Of a stretch of 64,000 nt of DNA, positions 1 through 9,450 are shown piece after piece (position 1 is the stretch's first letter; each line of letters begins with the position of its first letter). A model generated the notes under the pieces. It made no database searches and was not told the DNA's origin. It saw only the letters and a list, made by a program, of their open reading frames with translations. Both the position numbers and the translations under genes were made by a program. The stretch comes from Enterovibrio sp. JCM 19048. GTDB taxonomy: Bacteria; Pseudomonadota; Gammaproteobacteria; Enterobacterales; Vibrionaceae. The stretch covers positions 112,404 through 176,403 of the forward strand of contig BAXE01000009.1 in the NCBI GenBank assembly GCA_001310415.1, read 5' to 3'.

Positions 1-447
1 CTGCGTAACTTTGAAAAAGCGGTCATGCTGCAAACGCTGGATACCTTGTGGAAAGAGCACTTGGCAGCGATGGACCACCTACGTCAGGGTATTCACCTGC
101 GTGGCTACGCACAAAAGAACCCGAAACAGGAATACAAGCGCGAATCGTTTGAACTGTTTGAAGATATGCTGGAAGCGCTGAAGTCGGACGTGATCATGAC
201 CCTGAGCAAGGTGCGTGTTCAGCAGCCGGAAGAAGTAGACCGCATGGAAGAGCAGCGTCGCGCGTTGGCTGAAGAAGCCGCGCGTCGTCAGCAGATGAAC
301 CATGCTGAAGCAGAGAACCAGCTGGACGACGGTCATGAACACGCTTCCGAAACTGTCGTGCGTGACGGCCGTAAAGTTGGCCGTAACGAGCCTTGCCCTT
401 GTGGTTCTGGCAAGAAATTCAAGCAGTGCCACGGTAAGATCGACTGA
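1..447 (+). CDS. secA: Protein translocase ATPase SecA, C-terminal fragment
   Basis: This is the 3' end of secA, the ATPase motor that pushes preproteins through SecYEG; the 5' part lies outside the window and the frame is open from base 1. The visible 148 residues hold the end of the helical scaffold/wing region ([20 protein letters not shown], then [19 protein letters not shown]), a charged linker rich in Glu and Arg, and the C-terminal zinc-binding SecB-docking tail [13 protein letters not shown] with its three Cys and one His. The sequence matches SecA very closely, and mutT follows as in other gammaproteobacteria. A strong terminator comes 17 bases after the stop codon. Confidence 0.98.
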   Translation: MRNFEKAVMLQTLDTLWKEHLAAMDHLRQGIHLRGYAQKNPKQEYKRESFELFEDMLEALKSDVIMTLSKVRVQQPEEVDRMEEQRRALAEEAARRQQMNHAEAENQLDDGHEHASETVVRDGRKVGRNEPCPCGSGKKFKQCHGKID

Positions 448-463
448 TCACCGGCACTCCGGG

Positions 464-488
464 AAAAGGCCGCTTAGCGGCCTTTTTT
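464..488 (+). terminator. Rho-independent terminator after secA
   Basis: A 10-bp stem (AAAAGGCCGC, loop TTA, GCGGCCTTTT) ends in a run of six T. It separates secA from mutT. Confidence 0.9.
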
Positions 489-510
489 ATGCATAAGAGA
501 ATCAAACGCG

Positions 511-915
511 ATGAATAAAAAGCACATTCATATCGCTGCCGGGATCATTCTGAATAAAGACGGTAGCGAGATTTATATCACCCAGCGTCTGGCCAAATCA
601 CACAAAGGCGGCTTCTGGGAATTTGCCGGTGGCAAGGTAGAGCTGGGAGAGTCAGCGCTAGAAGCGACGATCCGAGAGCTTCATGAAGAAGTTGGTATTG
701 AAGCGACAGAGCTGGAACATTTCATTTCCTTGTCCCACGAGTATCCGGAAAAGTCGCTGTCGTTCGATTTTTATCTGGTGAAAAGCTTTAACGGAGAGCC
801 GTTTGGCAAAGAGGGACAACCGGGGAAATGGGTGCCTATTTGCGAGTTGGGTAACTACACCTTCCCTGAAGCAAACGACCCGGTGTTGGCTAAGATCAGA
901 GAAGTGTTGCTGTAA
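511..915 (+). CDS. mutT: 8-oxo-dGTP diphosphatase MutT
   Basis: This is a Nudix hydrolase of 134 residues, the normal MutT length. It removes 8-oxo-dGTP from the nucleotide pool and so prevents A:T to C:G transversions. The Nudix box is visible at about residues 38-60: GGKVELGES, followed by REL.EEVGI with its metal-binding glutamates. The N-terminus IHIAAGIILNKDGSEIYITQ is typical of the family. The ATG at 511 has only a weak purine-rich leader. The position directly after secA is conserved in Vibrionaceae and Enterobacteriaceae, so I name it mutT rather than a generic Nudix protein. The gene is intact. Confidence 0.95.
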   Translation: MNKKHIHIAAGIILNKDGSEIYITQRLAKSHKGGFWEFAGGKVELGESALEATIRELHEEVGIEATELEHFISLSHEYPEKSLSFDFYLVKSFNGEPFGKEGQPGKWVPICELGNYTFPEANDPVLAKIREVLL

Positions 916-954
916 CGGCAGAGTCTTAAGTAGAGATTAGAGATAAACGCAGAT

Positions 955-1045
955 AGAAGATAAGAGAAAGAGCAGACAGAAGATATAGAAAGGGCAGACA
1001 GAAGATAAGAGAAAAAGCGGGAAGAAGATAAGAGACAAGGAGTGG
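955..1045 (+). repeat. Purine-rich imperfect ~23-bp tandem repeat
   Basis: Four imperfect units of 22-23 bp, each starting AGAAGATA (955, 978, 1000, 1023), form an almost pure A/G tract on the plus strand. The last unit contains AGAGACAAG, the reverse complement of the heptad array that begins 27 bases later, so the tract and the array can pair as a large hairpin. No gene is visible in 916-1071. Confidence 0.75.
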
Positions 1046-1071
1046 CATTGCGTGGTGAATGGCTAAAACTC

Positions 1072-1162
1072 GTCTCTTGTCTCTTGTCTCTTGTCTCTTG
1101 TCTCTTGTCTCTTGTCTCTTGTCTCTTGTCTCTTGTCTCTTGTCTCTTGTCTCTTGTCTCTC
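1072..1162 (+). repeat. Heptad array 1: 12 perfect GTCTCTT units plus one variant
   Basis: Twelve perfect head-to-tail copies of GTCTCTT run from 1072 to 1155, followed by GTCTCTC and a decayed GTCTTAT. The array ends at the stop codon of yacG (1166-1168). Open frames across it (LLSLVSC repeats) are only the readout of a 7-bp period and are not genes. The same GTCTC core recurs in the arrays at 24096 and 51317. Confidence 0.97.
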
Positions 1163-1165
1163 GTC

Positions 1166-1363
1166 TTATTGGTCTTCCGACCAGCCGTCGCTGTCTGACA
1201 TATCTGGTGCGCCGGCAATGCGCTTCTCTTCATCAGCCCATTCGCCCAGATCGATCAACTGGCATTTTTTGCTGCAAAATGGACGGTATGGGCTTACCTC
1301 TCCCCAAACAACCGGCATTCCGCACTGCGGGCAATTTACGATGGTTGGATTATCTTGACTCAC
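1166..1363 (-). CDS. yacG: DNA gyrase inhibitor / zinc-binding protein YacG
   Basis: A small zinc-ribbon protein of 65 residues. The four cysteines are visible as CPQCG and FCSKKCQ, followed by the family signature [14 protein letters not shown]. In E. coli, YacG binds GyrB and inhibits gyrase. The start is GTG at 1363, preceded by GAGAGG at a good distance. It is the last gene of the pilABCD-coaE-zapD-yacG block, 16 bases after zapD. The heptad array abuts its 3' end, so the stop codon and the acidic tail sit next to repeat DNA. Confidence 0.95.
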   Translation of the reverse strand: MSQDNPTIVNCPQCGMPVVWGEVSPYRPFCSKKCQLIDLGEWADEEKRIAGAPDMSDSDGWSEDQ

Positions 1364-1379
1364 TGAAACCTCTCAAAAA

Positions 1380-2120
1380 CTAACAAACCGCCAGGGACAG
1401 TGACATATTTTCAGGTACTGGCTGATTTTCATCAAATGGCATAAAGCGAATGGCAATACGGGATTTATGTCCCGACACCAAAGGAAAGACGTTGTACTCC
1501 GGTGAAACCTTCAAACGAAGCAGGTTGGCACTTTCCACATCCTGTTGGTAAAAGCCGTTAACGACATCGCATTGTTGCATCACCGCACTGCCTCGGGTTA
1601 AGCGAAGCCAGAAGCTGAGCGCATCATCGAGCGCTGCCAAGGGTTTTCGCCATAGTTCTGCATTGGACTGTCGGTGCGCCAGCGGCAAGTTCAGCCAAAA
1701 GTGAAGGGCTGGTAAATCAAAACTGCAAGTGCCCCCCGGAATGGAAAAGCGCTGGCGGATAGAAGACAGGAATTTATCTTCACGCAATGACTGACCCAAC
1801 CTTGGCGCTTGCAACAGCCTTTGTTGCAACTGCCTGCTTTCGAGCAGCAAGGCATTGAGCTGCTGGGTATCTACCTGAGGCACATCCAGCCATGCTGAAA
1901 GCTTGGTGCGCTGCTTTTCTAGATCTTTGACCAGATCACCTTTCACCTGAACCTGTTCAAGGATTTCTACCAGTTCAAACAGGTTGCGGAAAAAGTTCCG
2001 CCACTGCGCATCATCGTTGAACGACATTGAATGGGTCAGCTGCTCAAGCAAAAACTCCAGACGCAGGTAGACGCGGACCTGCTCATTCAACGGTTGTTCG
2101 TATAGCGTCTCACTGTTCAT
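1380..2120 (-). CDS. zapD: Cell division protein ZapD (YacF)
   Basis: ZapD bundles FtsZ protofilaments at the Z-ring. The protein is 246 residues, the normal length, and the sequence (YEQPLNEQVRVYLRLEFL, then an alpha-helical N-terminal half and a beta-rich C-terminal half with CSFDLPALHFWL) is typical of the DUF1342/ZapD family. The open frame extends 19 codons further upstream, but ATG at 2120 gives the conserved N-terminus MNSETLYEQP. It overlaps the last codons of coaE by 11 bases, which suggests translational coupling. Confidence 0.94.
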   Translation of the reverse strand: MNSETLYEQPLNEQVRVYLRLEFLLEQLTHSMSFNDDAQWRNFFRNLFELVEILEQVQVKGDLVKDLEKQRTKLSAWLDVPQVDTQQLNALLLESRQLQQRLLQAPRLGQSLREDKFLSSIRQRFSIPGGTCSFDLPALHFWLNLPLAHRQSNAELWRKPLAALDDALSFWLRLTRGSAVMQQCDVVNGFYQQDVESANLLRLKVSPEYNVFPLVSGHKSRIAIRFMPFDENQPVPENMSLSLAVC

Positions 2121-2733
2121 TGTCACTCTCGATCGATTGGGTTGCCATGGCCAAATAACGGCGGTGAAGCAACTCAACGTCTTTGTTCAGTGCTGCGCTG
2201 TCACCTTCGTTGAGGATAACATCATCAGCCACTGAAAGTCTTTGGGCGCGGGTTGCCTGAGAGGCAAGAATGTTTCTGACCTGATGCTCAGACACGTCAT
2301 CACGGCGGGTGGTGCGCGCTATCTGGGTTTCTTCACTGACATCGACAACCAAAACTCGCTGGCAAAGTGCGTTAAGCTTGTTTTCGACCAGCAGAGGAAT
2401 AACCAGCAGGCAGTAAGTGGAGGTGGCCTGTTGGGTCTGGCTAATCATCTGTTCACGGATCATGGGGTGCAGCAGGCTGTTCAGCCAAAGCTTGTCATCC
2501 GGATTAGAGAAGATTTTTTCCCGTAAAACTGCGCGGTTGAGTGTGCCATCAGCAGAAAGTATTTCGCTGCCAAACTTGGCAATGATAGCGCGCAGGCCTT
2601 CAGAGCCGGGCGCGACCACTTCTCGGGCGATAATATCCGCATCAACAATGTCGATGCCTTTTTCCGCAAACAGGTTAGCTACCGTGGTTTTACCGCTACC
2701 GATACCCCCCGTGATGCCTACAACAAACGTCAT
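2110..2733 (-). CDS. coaE: Dephospho-CoA kinase CoaE
   Basis: CoaE carries out the last step of coenzyme A synthesis, phosphorylating dephospho-CoA at the 3'-hydroxyl of the ribose. The P-loop GITGGIGSGKTT is at residues 6-17, followed by the family blocks DADIIAREVV and HPMIREQM. It is 207 residues long and intact. It starts one base upstream of the pilD stop codon, as in the conserved pilD-coaE arrangement. Confidence 0.96.
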   Translation of the reverse strand: MTFVVGITGGIGSGKTTVANLFAEKGIDIVDADIIAREVVAPGSEGLRAIIAKFGSEILSADGTLNRAVLREKIFSNPDDKLWLNSLLHPMIREQMISQTQQATSTYCLLVIPLLVENKLNALCQRVLVVDVSEETQIARTTRRDDVSEHQVRNILASQATRAQRLSVADDVILNEGDSAALNKDVELLHRRYLAMATQSIESDNEQ

Positions 2734-3602
2734 TTAGAACCCCAGATAGGACGTCAGATACCAGTCAATGATCTTATTGCCCCAGAGCAAACAGATCCAG
2801 CCTGCCATCGCAAGATAAGGTCCAAATGAGAAAGGTGTGTCTTTTCCTGAATTATTGACCCGCATCATAATGATGCCGCCAAGTGCGCCGGCAAAAGAAG
2901 CCAGAAGGACAAGAAGCGGTATGGGTTGCCAGCCAAGCCAGGCGCCCAGCGCGGCGAGCAGCTTGAAGTCGCCATAGCCCATGCCTTCTTTGCCAGTGAT
3001 GACTTTAAATACCTGGAATACGCTCCACAGCGACAGATATCCCACCATGGCACCAATGACAGACTGCTCGAGTGTAAGGGGGGAGATGCCAACCAAGGCC
3101 AGCAATATACCGGCCCACATCAGTGGCAGTGTCATCTGATCCGGCAGCAGCATGGTATCGAGGTCGATAAAGCAAAGGGCGATCAACACAAAGGTCGCAC
3201 CAATAACTGCCAGCGACCAGTAGCCGGAAAGCACATACGCGACACTGCCAGCCATGAATGCTGTCAGCAGTTCAATGATCGGGTAACGGGCACTGATTTT
3301 GGTTTCACAGTTACGGCATTTACCGCGAAGCAGCAGCCAACTGACAACGGGAATATTGTCGTAAGCCTTTACGGGCTCCAGACATGATGGGCAGTGGGAC
3401 GCCGGCAGGCTCAAGTTGAATCGCTCACGTTTTTCCGGCGCTGCTATTTCGTCCGGGAAGCATTCATGCATTCCACCCGCCATTGGTATTCCATCATTTT
3501 TGGGTAGCGGTAGATCACGACGTTGAGAAAGCTGCCCACAATCAAACCAAACAGTGATGCCAGAAAAAGGTAGAGACCCGGAGAGTCAAAAAGCCATTCC
3601 AT
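2734..3602 (-). CDS. pilD: Prepilin peptidase / N-methyltransferase PilD, one frameshift
   Basis: PilD is an inner-membrane aspartic protease that cleaves and N-methylates type IV prepilins and type II pseudopilins. The N-terminus [20 protein letters not shown] starts at 3602. The cytoplasmic zinc domain shows two Cys pairs (CPSC, CRNC). The catalytic aspartates lie in [11 protein letters not shown] and GYGDFKLLA, among about seven membrane segments. The reading frame shifts near 3460, between ..QWRVECMNA and [15 protein letters not shown]; joined, the protein is about 290 residues, normal for the family. It lies between pilC and coaE. I read the shift as a base-calling error. Confidence 0.94.
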
Positions 3603-3706
3603 GTGAAAATCCTGTAATTTCGTTGCAGGTATAATAACGAGTTGCGCCGCTGTGCTCCATTCACAATGAAGCAGTAAGCGGCGCACATTCCTTTTAAGGC
3701 GAAGAA

Positions 3707-4938
3707 CTATCCCATTACACTCATGAGGTTAAACATCGGCAGGTACATAGCGACAACCAAAGAGCCAATCAACAAGCCCAGCACGACGATAATCATGGGC
3801 TCTAAAATCTTGCCAAGGTTATCGACGGTGTTATCTACGTCTGCTTCATATATCCCTGCAACTTTGTTCAGCATGTCATCCAGTGCACCGGATTCTTCGC
3901 CGATCATCACCATTTGGATCATCATGTCGGGAAACTGTCCGGTTTCCCGGATGGAATGATGAAGCGGACGGCCACCGGCGGTTTGTTTGTGTACCTCCTC
4001 AATGACCGCTTTGTAGTGGGTATTGTTGGCCGTTTTGCCTGCTGCAGAGAGGCCGCTTAACAGGGGAATACCGGCGTTGAAGGTAGTCGCTAGCGTGCGT
4101 GTAAAGCGGGCAATCGTGGCTTTGGTCAGCACATCACCGACCACTGGAATATGAAGTGAGTAGTGACTGACCTTACGGCGAAAGCTGTAGCTTTTATTAA
4201 TGCTCGCTTTGAATATCAAAATGCCGAGGAAAATCGCCAGCAGCATGTAAAGACCGTAGTGCTGCACTGCATCAGACACATTTAGCACTTTCTGGGTAAA
4301 CCAGGGCAGTTCAGCGCCAAAGGAGCTAAAAACCTCTTTAAAGGTGGGAATAACAAAAATCAACATACCTATTGTCACTGCAAGAGCAATGATGCAGACA
4401 ATGGTCGGGTAGATCATCGCTTTGATCACTTTGGATCGGGTCGCTTCGCTTTTTTCACGGTACACACAGATACGGGCGAAGATTTGCTCAAGCCGACCGG
4501 TTTGTTCGCCGGTTGCCACCAGATCACAGTAGAACTGATCAAACATATGGGAGCTTGCTTTCATTGCTTGCGCCAGAGAAGAGCCCGCTTCGATATGGCT
4601 GTATATCTGCGAGGCAATCCATTTCATTTCTGCTTTCTTGGCGCTGGATTTGAGCAGCTGCAGCGTTTCACCCAGGGCACGCCGGCTTCCAGCATGGTAG
4701 CCATCTGACGCGTAAACAGGGTGATGTCTTTTTCTGTCGCTGTATTGCGGCGCTTAACCCAAGAAGAAGGCGAGCGTTTTTTTATCTTTTCGAGACGTAT
4801 TTTCTGCTCATTCAGTGTCTGGCGTGCTTCCTGCTCTGAATACGCCAGTGTCTGGCCTTTTTACTTTTTTGCCTTTTTGCGGTGGTACCACGCCACTGAT
4901 AGGAAGAGAGCTTGTTTTTTATTGGTTTTAGCAGCCAT
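3707..4938 (-). CDS. pilC: Type IV pilus inner-membrane platform protein PilC, frameshifted N-terminus
   Basis: PilC is the platform protein that couples the PilB motor to pilin assembly. The long intact part (from 4627) carries two T2SSF domains with the signatures [12 protein letters not shown] and [15 protein letters not shown], and membrane segments. The N-terminal ~100 residues can be recovered in other frames: MAAKTNKK from ATG 4938, then [26 protein letters not shown] and [19 protein letters not shown], with shifts near 4870 and 4680. Joined, it is about 410 residues, the normal PilC length. The block [11 protein letters not shown] is diagnostic. Confidence 0.93.
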
Positions 4939-4949
4939 AAAATTTCCTT

Positions 4950-6641
4950 TTACAGACTGATCACACGCTGTAATTCAGCGAGGCTGGTGATGCCTTCGTT
5001 CAGTTTTTCAATGCCGGAAAGTTGAAGGGTTAACATGCCACTGCCCATGGCAAGGGTTTCAAGGCGCATTGCAGCCGCGCCGTTGCCAATCGCTTCTGCA
5101 AGCTCACGGTCGATAGGCATCACTTCGTAGATGCCCACGCGCCCCAGATAACCGTGATTACAATGGTCACACCCCTCAGACGAAGATTTAAAAACCTGGT
5201 CGGTTTTCAGCGAAGGGTAGTGGGTGGTCAGCGCCGCAAGGTGCGGGTCTTCGCTTGGATGTGGCACTTTGCAATGCGGGCAAAGACGGCGCGCCAGACG
5301 CTGGGCGATAATCAGGCGCAGTGATGCAGCAAGGTTGTAGGGGGCGACCCCCATGTTTGCCAGACGGGTGATGCTTTCTGCCGCCGAATTAGTGTGCAGG
5401 GTAGACAGCACTAGGTGGCCGGTCTGGGCGGCTTTGATCCCGATTTCAGCGGTTTCTAAATCCCGGATCTCGCCCACCATGACCACATCCGGATCCTGAC
5501 GTAAAAATGCCCGCAGCGCTTTGGCAAAATCAAGCCCGATATCGTTGTTGATATTGACCTGGTTAATGCCGGGCAGGTTGATCTCCACCGGGTCTTCAGC
5601 GGTGGAAATATTGCGCTCGGCAGTATTGAGGTATTTCAGGCCAGTATAGAGGGAAACGGTTTTTCCGCTCCCTGTTGGGCCTGTCATTAAAATCATCCTT
5701 GGGGTCTATCAAGAGCTTCGAGGTAATCTTTTTTCTGCTTTTCGTTATAACCCAGGGCGTCGATATCCAGCGCAACGCTGCCACCATCCAATATCCGCAG
5801 CACCACTTTTTCTCCCCACAGTAGGCAGGGTAGACACCCGCATATCAATGGCTTTGTTTTCTGAAAGATTAAGCTTAATCCGGCCATCCTGCGGTAAGCG
5901 GCGCTCGGCAATATTGAGTTTGGAAATGATTTTCAGCCGCGTCGAAAGGCGGCGTGAGATCCCCGCCGGTGGCGTGCTGTGGGTTTGCAAAATACCGTCC
6001 AAGCGGAAACGGATTTGATAGCTTTGTTCAAACGGTTCGAAATGAATATCTGACGCCTGCTTGCGAACGGCTTCCAAAAGCACCTGCTGGATATAGCGGC
6101 TGACCGGCGCATCGTCTGAAAAAAGCTCATCGCTGGCTAAGATTTCTTCGTTGGTGTTGCCCAGCGCTTCCAGTTCTGAATCGCTGACATTAACGGTGCG
6201 AACGTTTTCAGTAACGTTTTTCCCGTACAGGCGGCGTATCGCCCCCTCAATTTGGGTCACTTCCAGCAATACCGGCACAATCGAGTACCCAGTAGCGAAC
6301 TGAAAGTCATCCTGGATATCAATACGGGTGGGATCGCTGATACCGAGAAATAGCTGGTTATTACGAAGCTCAAGAGGAAGTGCCTGAGAGGAAAGCACCA
6401 AATCCTGTTGGTTAATAAAGGTGTTGGTTTTTTCCCACGGGTATTGCTTGATATTTCGTAAAGGTTCACCGAAAAGTTCGGCAATGATTTTAGCTAAATC
6501 CGCGCTGTTAAAGATATTCAGGGCAAGCAAAGCCGAGGGAACATTCATCCCCCCGGCTTTAGCTTTTAGAATGACCTCTTGCTCTTGCGCCGATGAGATA
6601 AATTCGGCACGGCACAAGGCTACAGCAAGGTTAATCACCAC
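4950..6641 (-). CDS. pilB: Type IV pilus assembly ATPase PilB, two frameshifts
   Basis: PilB is the hexameric ATPase that drives pilus extension. Visible in order: an N-terminal MshEN-like domain, the core with DIHFEP and RFRLDG, Walker [10 protein letters not shown], the Asp box, Walker [16 protein letters not shown], the His box, and a zinc tetracysteine (CPHC, CDHC). The frame shifts near 5824 ([15 protein letters not shown]) and 5699 ([14 protein letters not shown]). Joined, it is about 563 residues, normal for PilB. The start is GTG at 6641, sharing one base with the pilA stop codon once pilA is read to its natural end, which implies coupling. Confidence 0.93.
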
Positions 6642-7083
6642 TACAATACAGTACCTGTAGCACAGCCTTTAGGCAGAATTGCTGCTGTAGCGACGTCTGT
6701 TAAGCAAATCCAATCACCGTCAGTTGCATCACGTTCAAGAGCGATTTTTTACCGCTATTTTGGGTGCTGCCACTTAGCGTCAAAATTATTTGACCGCCTT
6801 TGCTGTTGGCTGCAGCCGGTTTAGTTTCCATCAGACCAAGAATAGTTTTAGTTGCTCCCAACGTTGTTGCCATATTTGCGTTAGTAACAGTCGGGAATTT
6901 ACCATCAGTTGCAATTTTATCTTCAACGTTTACTTTAAGAGCTGCCACGCTAGCAAGTGCAGCACCTAGCTCAGATTTTTGGACATAGTTTTGGTACTGT
7001 GGAATAGCAACTGCCGTTAAAACACCAATAACAGCAATAACAATCATCAGTTCAATTAAACTAAAACCCTTTTGTTTTTTCAT
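6641..7083 (-). CDS. pilA: Type IV major pilin PilA, one frameshift near the C-terminus
   Basis: A type IVa prepilin with leader MKKQKG, cleavage before FSLIELMIVIAVIGVL, and the essential Glu5 of the mature protein. The ATG at 7083 is favoured over the one at 7089 because GGAGAG lies at the right distance from it. The frame ends early at 6700 as ..KKSLLNVMQ. Adding one A to the A-run near 6745 restores ..ALERDATDGDWICLT..AAILPKGC, ending at 6641-6643 just before pilB. That tail supplies the two Cys of the usual disulfide loop. The mature pilin is about 140 residues. It heads the pilABCD operon. Confidence 0.93.
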
Positions 7084-7243
7084 ATCCATTCTCTCCAGAA
7101 GTTTTTGCCAACATGGCTTGTAAGTGGCACTAAGATACGACCGATAATCCAATGAAAATAGTGGATAAAATTGGAGTTTCGAGGGGTTAATCGTCATTTG
7201 TGTAATTGATATGAATGACAGTTACATTGATTGTGAGTGAAGC

Positions 7244-7273
7244 AAAAAAAATGCAGACTTATTGTCTGCATTT
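7244..7273 (-). terminator. Rho-independent terminator after nadC
   Basis: Read on the minus strand, AAATGCAGAC, a 5-base loop and GTCTGCATTT are followed by a run of T. It separates nadC from the pilA promoter region. Confidence 0.85.
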
Positions 7274-7311
7274 GCTGTAGTGAAGCTTGTTATTTGGTCT
7301 TATTTTGCGAC

Positions 7312-8274
<963 letters not shown>

Positions 8275-8407
8275 CTAACCCTTCTAGGCGCATTTCTACG
8301 GCGGCAAAAGGCATCAGCCTATTGGGTTGGGCTGGCTGGCGGTGTGTCTGGTTCGCCATTGATAAGACAGTTAAAACGGCGATCTGTGAAAAGTTAGATA
8401 TTTCGGA

Positions 8408-8435
8408 CTATGCTTGTCTTAATAACAAGACAAGG
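8408..8435 (+). promoter_or_regulatory. RpoS-like -10 and perfect palindrome covering the SD of the binding-protein gene
   Basis: CTATGCTT at 8408-8415 fits the core of the sigma-S extended -10 (CTAYRCTT). Overlapping it, CTTGTCTT (8413-8420), a 6-base loop and AAGACAAG (8427-8434) form a perfect 8-bp inverted repeat whose right arm runs into the AAGG Shine-Dalgarno before ATG 8442. It may be an operator at the start of transcription or an RNA hairpin hiding the SD. The palindrome is seen directly; the function is inferred. Confidence 0.45.
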
Positions 8436-8441
8436 TGTGCA

Positions 8442-9441
8442 ATGAAAGTAACTGTTCGCGCTGTTTCTGCTTTGGTCGCGGTGACCGGTATCATGCTGGT
8501 GGTATTGTTTGTGCCATCAAAGAGCACGTCGTGGCCGGAGATACGTATTGCGGTATCAGAAACGCCGTTGTCAGCCCCTTTGATTATTGCGGGTAGCAAT
8601 GGGTACTTCCAAAAGCATGATCTTAAGATCAAACTGATCAAAGCGCGCGGTGGCGTCAACTGCATGCAGATGCTGCTAAACGATGAAGTTGACCTGGCAA
8701 CCACGTCTGACTCCGTGGTGATGTTTACCCGCTTTGAACGGGACGACTTTGGTGTGTTGACCAGTTTTGCTGAGTCTGACAACGACGTGAAGATTCTGAC
8801 CCTTGCTGCCTCGCCGGACTCTCCGTCTCCTGCTTTGGAAAATGGAAGGGCAGGGGTTGTCATAGACAGTGCCAGCGAGTTTTTCCTTGATGCCTATATG
8901 GCAATGGAAGGTATGAACACGCGAGGGATAGAAAAACGTGGCTATCAGCCCCACAAACTGGGCGAGGCGTTGCTTCGCAAAGAGGTGGATTATATTGCCG
9001 TGTGGGAGCCATACAGCTACATGTTGTCGCGTGATTACCCTGACAGAGTATTCAGTTATGAAACCCGCGGTATCAATAACCTCCACTTCCTGCTCAGCCA
9101 CAGAACCGATGAAAACGGCGAGAGCACCATTGACAGGGAAGTGAGCGTCAGGGTTATTGATGCATTGGAGGAGGCGAACCGTTTTATCAGCCTTTATCCG
9201 GAAAAGCCAAAAAACTGGTGGCAGATTTTCTCTCCATGCCGGAGGCGCAACTGGCGTATCTCTGGTCTGATTACACTTTCCGGCTGACCATCAGTGATGC
9301 GATGTTCCTCAGTCTGACCATGCAGGCGAACTGGGCGATCGGCTCAGGAAAAACATCCCGGCAGAACCGCCGGATTTCCGGGACTTGTTTGCGTCATCTC
9401 CCCTGCTTCCCCATGTGCCTGCTAATCAGGCATCCCAGTAA
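8442..9441 (+). CDS. NMT1/SsuA-type periplasmic substrate-binding protein, membrane-anchored, two frameshifts
   Basis: The protein starts at ATG 8442 with a hydrophobic segment at residues 5-24 and no lipobox, so it is exported or held in the inner membrane facing the periplasm. It then resembles type-2 solute-binding proteins of the NMT1/THI5/SsuA group: IRIAVSETPLSAPLIIAGSN, FQKHDLKIKLI, a DEVDLATT block, and VDYIAVWEPYSY. Homopolymer shifts near 9210 and 9350 break the frame; joined, it ends at TAA 9439-9441 with about 332 residues. No permease or ATPase gene is nearby. Its stop codon overlaps the SD of the diguanylate cyclase gene that follows, so the two are one operon. I infer a sensory rather than transport role, as for NspS with MbaA in V. 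cholerae. The ligand is unknown. Confidence 0.78.
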
Positions 9442-9450
9442 GGAAAGCAG

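Noticed and set aside
1072..1162. Repeat arrays as CRISPR
   Set aside because: Units are 7 bp, directly adjacent, with no spacers and no cas genes.
1042..1383. Two overlapping open frames with LLSLVSC repeats over heptad array 1
   Set aside because: They are the readout of a 7-bp tandem repeat and have no start signal or homology.
6700..7197. PilA read from the upstream ATG 7197 and ending at 6700
   Set aside because: The prepilin leader and SD place the start at 7083; a homopolymer shift explains the early stop.
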